DNA of 64,000 bases from Ariolimax columbianus (lineage: Eukaryota; Mollusca; Gastropoda; Stylommatophora; Arionidae). The position numbers were made by a program, and so were the translations under genes. The stretch is from contig JAVGWX010000012.1 of assembly GCA_036924085.1 (NCBI GenBank), positions 4,083,249-4,147,248 on the forward strand. Direction: 5' to 3'. The notes beneath the pieces were generated by a model. That model saw nothing but the letters and a program-made list of their open reading frames with translations. It had not been told where the DNA came from and did no database searches. This document shows, one piece after another, positions 49,301-58,300 of this stretch. The stretch's first letter is position 1. The number at the start of each line of letters is the position of its first letter.

Positions 49301-52300
49301 GTTACTATTCTGTTCTTCCCTTCCAGGCTCCGGTAATACTAGAATCAGGCAAGATCAAATAAGCATCTACTTGATATATAACTTTGAATACTAAATCCTG
49401 ATAATTGTCTGTAATATTACTGATAGGCGACCATGACAGAGTTGGTGTCCAAACATCGAGGGCATCCACAGTGGGAGCATGAGGAAATTTGGTCAGCATA
49501 CAGAGGTCATTTTCCAGTTGATCAATGGCCAACTACTGGACGATGATGCTTCTATACATCCACTGCTGGATCCATTTCTAAACTACGTGTGACTCGATGT
49601 AGGGGGAATGCCAGAGAGAACGGGACAGGAGTGTGTACAATCAATAAGCTACAGGAAACAATAGTGTCCACACACTTCTAAAATTGTTCGAAGAGACTAT
49701 GCACCAATGATCTTCGATAGAGTAAATCGACAAAGGTTCCTAGTAACATAAATATGTAAGATAATTTGTAAGATAATTTGTAAGTACGAGAGGCGATTCT
49801 CCTTTTTCTTCTTCTACGTTCGTTCTCAATCTCCCGCTACCAAACCCTGAAAGGGCTTAAGTAGCAGAATGTAGTCCAGAGAACTGAATGTGTTGTATCG
49901 TAGTTTACAGCTTGACTGCGATATTTGCACCTTTCGGTTCAACACTTCAGCAAGCATTTTTTTAGTACCGGGTTAGCATTCCCTCTTCGATTCCTTCTCC
50001 TTAGCCAGTCTGCCCTGCTGCAGCCTCTTCTTCTTCTTCTTCTTCTTCTTCGTACGCTGTCAGACGTCAACCTGTATTTTTTAGAAAAAAAGCAGCGGTC
50101 ATCCTGAGGCTATCGACACTGCCATAGAGCTTGTCTAGTGTTGAAACTGGTGATGGCCACATGTGCTCTCTCTGGTCTTCGTATTTCGGGCAGTTTTGCA
50201 GCAGATGTTCAGCGATCATTTTTCCGGTACCAATACTGCATTCGTCAGTGCCACCTATCTTCAGCTTATTGAATAGGTGGTACCCCAGTCTGTTGTGGCC
50301 TGTGCGGAGTCTGAAGACCACGACCTGCTCTCTTCTGTTCAATTGGTAATAGGCATCATTTTTTGTGTAGCCAGTATGTTCGGTTTCCCATTTGGCCATG
50401 TATCTGGCTCTAATGAGCCTTTTTGACTCTTCGTAGGTCACACTAGAATCTGGTTGTGGTAGTCTTGCACCTTCTTTTGCCAGTCTGTCTGCCTCTTCGT
50501 TTCCTTGGATGTTACAATGGGATGGAACCCACTGTACCACTACTCTTTTTGGTGCGGTCTGCTGGCATAGTTGACAGAGTTACTGCTCTTAAATCATTAA
50601 GTTCAGTATTTTTCTGGCGTTTTAGTGCTGTGACTACGGCCAGGGCATCTGTAAACAGGACTATCTGGCTTTCATTTCTTTTGCCTGTCAGCATTGCTTC
50701 TGCTACAGCCCTCAGTGCCTCTGCCTCCGCCTCCGCTCTGAAATTGCTTGAGTATTTTCCAGTTGCCACTGACAGTGTTATTTTTCTACCATTTGGTAGG
50801 CTCAGGAATACCCCTGCCCCTCCATTCTGTGTTGCGTTTGTTACAGAACTGTCGGTGTATGTATGGATTCAATCCATGCTTTGGTAGTTTTTCGTTATGT
50901 ACCTCAGGGTAATGTTTCTTCTTTCTTTTTTTTTCAGTCTGGCTGTTCTTGTTTCCAATACCTGGTATATTTTCTGCCACCACCGGAAATATATGCTGCT
51001 TCCAGGTAGGTTTGCGTACAGTAGGGATGGGCTTTGGTGCTGTTAATATGTTTATAGGGTCTTCGCTCGTCTTTGTTTTGGCTATTTCTGCAAAGTTTCT
51101 CCCCTTTAGTTTCCCATTTCCAAATCTATTTAGTCTCTGGTGCATTGGATGGTATGTCAGTCTGCTGAGTTTCTCTGCTTGCTGATGGGCTCTGCAGTCT
51201 CTTCTGTCGGTCGTGAATTGCAGATTTGTAATATTTTCAAGTTCTACAATTGGCGTTGACTTCATGCCTCCTGTTATAACTCTCATGGCTTGGTTTTAAA
51301 GTTTGCTAATTTTGTCAAAGTTCGCCTTTGCTGCTACTCTTCCAGTGTACAGTTTCTTTAGTATACTTTCGTCTGCTCCCCAGCTTGTGCCAGCAAGTTT
51401 CCTCGTGATTGCCATTCTTTGTCTGGCTCTCATTCGGTTTCTCTCGATCTGACTTTTCCATGGCATGCGTCGATCAAATGTGACTCCCAGGTAGTTTGAG
51501 TTATCGTTTGGCCGCAGATATTTGCCGTTAAGACTTATTTTGGCGTTCTGGGGTTTGTTTGAAAGCGAGAATATCGTACATGTTGTTTTTTCCGCTGCAG
51601 CCTGGAATCCAGGATCACCGCGTGGAGGTGTAGAAGGGTCTTGGCAGCTCTGGTTCGCTGGCCCTGACGCTAGCAGTCAGCTTTGGATCGCTGGCCCTGA
51701 CGCTAGCAGTCAGCTATGGGTCGCTGGCCCTGACGCTAGCAGTCAGCTATGGGTCGCTGACCACTGCAGCTCATGCGCTGATCCGCGTCTTGATCCCGAG
51801 GGGCGATTCGAAAGTAATGCCTACTATTTTATTATGATGTCATACGAATTCAGGAATGGATTTTGGCAGTATGGCAACTTCCCGTCAATATCCGTAACAT
51901 TTTGTTTTCGCCCGACAGGTGACAGGGCAGGAGCAGCAAGACAAAATGCGTCTGTCATGAAAGTGCGTTAAAAACATATTTGCGTTATTGAATTCCCCCT
52001 TGCAGGAAAACGTTGTGCCAATTGACATTCATCGATGCTTGCTGAACATTTACGGAGACCAAACAGTAGATGTTAGCATAGTGAGGCGGTGGGTTGTGCG
52101 TTTCTTCAGTGGAAAAGCGACATGGACAAGACATGTTCCGCACGACCATGCACAGCTGTTACACCACGCAATGAAGAACATCTTTATCAGCTTCAGTGCG
52201 TTGGAAACTATGACAATGTCTTTGGAATATCCCACAGTTTGCAACAGGTGGGTCTCACGAATGCTCACACAGGAACAGAAAGAACATCGTATGGAAATTT

Positions 52301-55300
52301 GTTAAGACTTCTTGAACTATTACGAAATGAAGGTGGCATTTTCCTGGATCGTATCATCACTGGTAATTAGACGCGGTGCGACCACTACTATCCCGACTCA
52401 AATCGACCGTCCATGGAGTGGCGACATGTGAATTCCCTATCAAGGAAACAGTTCAAGACGCAGTCCTCAGCACATAAAGTAATGTGCACTGTCTTTTTGG
52501 GATATGGAAGGGTAATCCTACTTGATATCCTGGAACCTAAACAAACCATCAACTCTTACCTTTACATTACGACGCTGACTAAGCTGACGGCTCGAATTTC
52601 CTGGAACATGCAAGAGAAGAAGACAATCTGTCTCTGGCATCACGATACCGCTAGGTCCCATACCAGTTTGAAGACCGTTGAGCCCATTGTCAGTCTTGGC
52701 TGGACTGTCCTACCACACCCACCACATAGTACAGAATTTGCACCTTCTGACTTCCGTCTGTTCGGGCCAATAAAAGATGGACTGCGTGCGCAACATTTTC
52801 TTAGCAATGACGTCGTTATAGCAGCTGTGAAACTGTAGCTCACCTCTGATGGTGTTTGATTTTTACGAGCGCGAGATGTATGCTCTTGGTCATCGTTGGA
52901 AAAAATGTCTAGCCAAGGGAGGTGACTTTGTTGACAAATATGATTTTTAAGGCAAGACATTGCTCTATCAAATAGTGTTATTGTGATGTTTTTATTTGTT
53001 GCAGTTTTCATGGAATTAAATAGGAGGCATTACTTTCAGATATAGCAGTGTCCTGATGTTTGGCCGACTCGATGTTTTAAAGGAAAGTCTGAGAATAGAT
53101 TTGAGAACCAGATTCTAAGAGTTGAGTCGCAACACAGAAGAACTGTGAGTGAAACAGACCAACACAGAAGAAGAACACAAGAGAAAGGACAGAGACCTCA
53201 GTGGGAAGTCAGAGTGAGACAAACACAGAATAAGAACACAAGAGAAAGGACAGAGACCTCAGTATAAAGTCCGAGTGAAACAGACCAACACAGAATAAGA
53301 ACAAGTCAGAGAACTATGACTGTACTAGAACCAGGATAGTAGTAGAGAACAGCTGATGAGAACAAGAGAGCGAAATCCAGGGGCTTAGAGCAGAGAACAG
53401 ATTTGATTTTCAAAGAAGAGTTCGTGAGCAAATATCAAACGTAGAGACCAAGAACAGATATTAAGAACAGTCCAGAAGCCTATAGTGAGAAAAGAGTTCA
53501 GCCAGTTCGATTGAAGCAGCTACAGAGATACCAAGATCCTGATTTACTTGACTGAAGGGGAAGCAACCTCGGTTAACTTAGTTTCAAGGAGTAACACCTG
53601 TGTGCCTTGCACTAAGCCCCGGTTTGACAGTTTACTTCCAATAAAGAACAAAATGTTTGTTCGTGAATTGATTGAATGAAAATTTTAATTTGACATTTTT
53701 TCAAGAGAGTAAAAGAAAAAGCGATTTGAACAATCTTTGAACAGATAATTTTATGAACGTAAGGTGAATTTGTTGTACAGATAAGGTGAGAGGATACATC
53801 CCTGTCGGACTCCCTTTTGTACTGCAAACCAATCCGATGTTTGCCCAGATACTTGGACAGCGGCTTTTTGATCTTAGTATAATGTTTCAATGAGATGGAC
53901 TATGTGCAAAGGAAACCCCATTTCCTTCATGATTCTCCACAGACTTTGATGTTTTACCGTGTCGAAGGCCTTAGTGTAATCAATGAAACATGTGTACAGG
54001 TCTACATTAAACTCTCTACATTTTTCATAGATATTCCTTAAATTGAATATTTAGTCCCGGGTCCCTCTGTCTTTCATAAAACCTGATTGGACTACGTGAA
54101 TTTCAGATTCAAACATTTTCTCTATCCTTCTTAACAGGATTCGCAAGAGTATCTTGCTAGCGTGGCTGATCAGCGCGATAGTTCGGTAGTTCGTGCACAG
54201 CTTCAGGTTTCATTTTTTGGCGAGGGGAATATAAATTGATTTCTTCAATGCTTCTGGCCACTCTGCACTGTGCCATATCTGTTTACACAGCTTGTGATAG
54301 ACTCAAGCACATGCCTCCCCTCCTGCTTGTATTAGCTCTGCTGGGATATCATCGCATCCTGGGGACTTTCCTTTTTTCAGGCTTTTAATTGCAGAGCGTA
54401 CTTCTTCCAATGTTGGTTCAGGTTCTTTCTCTTACTTTGGTAGGATTGTAACTGAGCGCTTTGACCTATCTCTCTCTATACATGGTTCTGCAGTACTCTC
54501 TTCATCTGTTCAGTGTGTCTTTGGTTTCTGTTAATGTGTTATCCTCTTTGTCATTTATGACATGGGGAACCGGACGGAACTCCCTTGTCAGTGTTCAGAT
54601 TACTTTAAATGCATCTCTCTCTCTGCCTTGTTGGTGTAGGTTTTCTATATCCTTACACGTTTCTACTATGTATCTTCTTTTATCTTTTCTTATTTCTCTT
54701 CTAACTTTTCTTGCTCGAAAGAAATCATAAGAAGACTAGCTATGGCAATGCAGAGACTGAACAGCCTGAAGAAATTATGGCAGGGCACCAACAAAATGAT
54801 AAAAGTAAAAGTCTTGAGAGCCTGTGTTTTTCCAGTGGCAGCTTATGGCTGTGAATCATGGACGATTACCAAAACTTCTAGACAAAGAATCGAATCCTTC
54901 GAGTCAAAATGTTACAGAAAGATCCTCAGAATACCATGGACGGAGAAAAAAACAAATGCAGACATTCGGCAAGAGTTAAACATAGAAGAGAACTGGTTTA
55001 TCAATTCCATTTTGGCTAGAAAATGCAAGTACTTTGGTCACATCAAGAGACACAACGGTCTTGAGAGAACGGTGATGGAAGGTATGGTGCCAGACAAAAG
55101 AGGAAGGGGTAGACCAAGAAGACGATGGCACCAAGATATCCAGGAGTGCCTGAGTATGACAGTGGCGGAAGATGGTGTTTTGGCAAGGGAACGAATTTTT
55201 TTCAGACAGACTGTGATGGGAGCGAGGTTCTACAAAGGACATGCTAAATGATTATGACGAAGGTGAACTTGATGTTTGATATTAGGAAATATTTGTTTAG

Positions 55301-58300
55301 TCAGAGAATTGTGATAGATTGGAAAGCATTGTCAGAGGATGTGGTGGAGGCAGGGTCAGTTAATACATTCAAAAATAAATTGAATGCTCACAGTTATTTT
55401 TAGTAATGGTGCAGTGAAATGAACTACTTGTGGCTGTATAGAGACTCTGTAAGGCCTTCCAGAGCAGTAGTATGAAGTTAAGTGGGGACGGCGTGGGCTA
55501 GTGGTTAAGTGACACGGCTCACAACCAGAAGGTGCTGGGTTCGATCCCCATCATAGCACCGGCCGTTACCCCGGGGAAGCAAACCCTTAGAAAATGCAGG
55601 AGGAAGCAGACCCTTACATAAAATGCATGCTGAAGTCGGAGGCACTGGGCCGACAGGCGCAAAATAAAAACCACAGTGCAACGCACACCGCCTCGGGAAA
55701 TAGATAAATAAAGCGAACGCAAAAAAAAAAAATTTAAAAATTATATTAAGTTAAGCTAAGCTGAGAGTTTATCGACCAAAACTGTTCCAGTGTGACATAA
55801 CTTCTGTCGGGCCGGTAATTGACCTTGGCACACATTCAGGCAGCATTTGTTCTTAGAGTCGCCACCCCAATCTACCCTCCCCTAAACGCCTATGCTCCAG
55901 CTGGAACTGTCACGACTGCATCCTGCTACTTTGAAAGCTCTGCTCAGCGCTTGGTATTTGGAGATTGAGAACGAACGAAGATCTTTCTATTAAAATGGTA
56001 TCCGCAGGTCTCCGCCTGCCTTTAGCGCTTTGGCCCAGGGGAGCCACAATCACCAATACTGCCTGACGTTACAGGAGTTGCCATAGTAACGAATAGATCA
56101 CCACTAGACTGCCTTAATTGACAAACAAATGGATATACGAGTACATTGTTGACACCTGGACCTGCTAGGTTTTAATCCCCTATGCCTCTTACTGAAGTTT
56201 ATTAATGTCGTTATTTGAATATGGGAATATGAAGAGATCAATGTAGGAATGTGGAGATATAAATGTTGGAATGTGGATATATAAATATGGGAATATGGAG
56301 ATATAAATGTGGGAATGTGAAGATATAAATGTGGGAATGTGGAGATATAAATGGGGGAACGTGGAGATATAAATGTGGGAATTTGAAGATATACATGTGG
56401 GAATGTGGAGATATAAATGGGGGAACGTGGAGATAGAAATGTGGGAATGTGAAGATATAAATGTGGGAATGTGGAGATATAAATGGGGGAACGTGGAGAT
56501 AGAAATGTGGGAATGTGGAGATATAAATGTGGCAATTTGAAAATACTATATCTAGACCACATGTAATACCTTCACTGCTCTTACCGTCAACAAGTGTGAA
56601 CATCGGTTTGACTATAGGAAATACCTGGCTGCCGATGTTTATGTTACACCTGGAGAATAAAGAAAACAATGTTCATTTATGTTTTGCGCGATTCTTGAAT
56701 AATTGCTTTCCTGCCTTGATCTGTCAGGGTCTAGTGGTAGATTCATGAATAACAGCTTGACCATCTTGATCTGTCAATCATCTCTTGACCAAATCATGTA
56801 TGACAGCTTACCTGTCTAGACCTGGTCTTATGATAGCTTGACCGTCCTGATCTGTCAATCATCTCTTGACCAAATCATGTATGACAGCTTACCTGTCTAG
56901 ACCTGGTCTTATGATAGCTTGACCGTCCTGGTCTGTCAATCATCTCTTGACCAAATCATGTATGACAGCTTACCTGTCTAGACCTGGTCTTATGATAGCT
57001 TGACCGTCCTGGTCTGTCAATCATCTCTTGACCAAATCATGTATGACAGCTTACCTGTCTAGACCTGGTCTTATGATAGCTTGACCGTCCTGGTCTGTCA
57101 ATCATCTCTTGACCAAATCATGTATGACAGCTTACCTGTCTAGACCTGGTCTTATGATAGCTTGACCGTCCTGGTCTGTCAATCATCTCTTGACCAAACC
57201 CTGTTTCACAGCTTACCCGTCTAAACCTGGTCTTATGATAAATTTGTGTACCATAGTTCAACTTGCTTGATGTGTAACGGACTCTAAGACTCTAGCCAAT
57301 CTGGAGGCAGCTTGATGACACGTTAATAGAATAAAAACTGCTATTTTTTACTGAATTCGACTCGAGTCGCACTTAAGTTGCATATAGATACCGACTTGAG
57401 ACTGGATTTCATATTTTCTACCAACGAGATGAGCAATAGTTTGGCGATGTGACTTGCAATAAGTGCAGTCTGTAACGATTATGCAAATTCATGTATAATC
57501 TACCGACTCATAGATTTTCAAACACAAACAATTGTCAAAGAATATTTACTGAATGGGGAAAACAAAACGAACGAACAATTTACTACATGCCTGAAGACAA
57601 CAATAACCCTATTAACGAAATGCCTGGAGTCTACAGTGCCCCTATTTACGACATGTTAGAAACGCTAGATTGACTACATATATGAAAGCTACAGTGACTC
57701 TATTTTCTACAAATTTGGAGGACTACTCTGTCCCTATTTACGATAGACTTCTAGGCTACAATACCCCTTCTAACAACATGTATGATAGTACAATATCCAT
57801 ATTTACGTCATGCTTTGAGGGATACAGTGATCCTATTTACGCCTGGCGACAACAATGACAATATTTACAACATACTTGAGGGCTAACGTGGCTATATTTA
57901 AGACATGCTTGGAGACTACAGTGACCATATTTACGACATGTCTGGAGACTACAATAACCATATTTGTGATTTGTGTGGAGACTACAGTAACCATATTTAC
58001 GACATGTCTGGAGACTACAATAACCATATTTGCGATATGTCTGGAGACTACAGTAACCATATTTACGACATGTCTGGAGACTACAATAACCATATTTACG
58101 ACATGTCTGGAGACTACAATAACCATATTTACGACATGTCTGGAGACTACAATAACCAGATTTTGCGACATGTCTGGAGACTACAAAATCAGATTTACGA
58201 CATGTCTGGAGACTACAATAACCAGATTTACGACATGTCTGGAGACTAAAGCGACTTTATTGTTTGCTCTCAGAGATACAAATGATTTGAAGGTCAAGGT

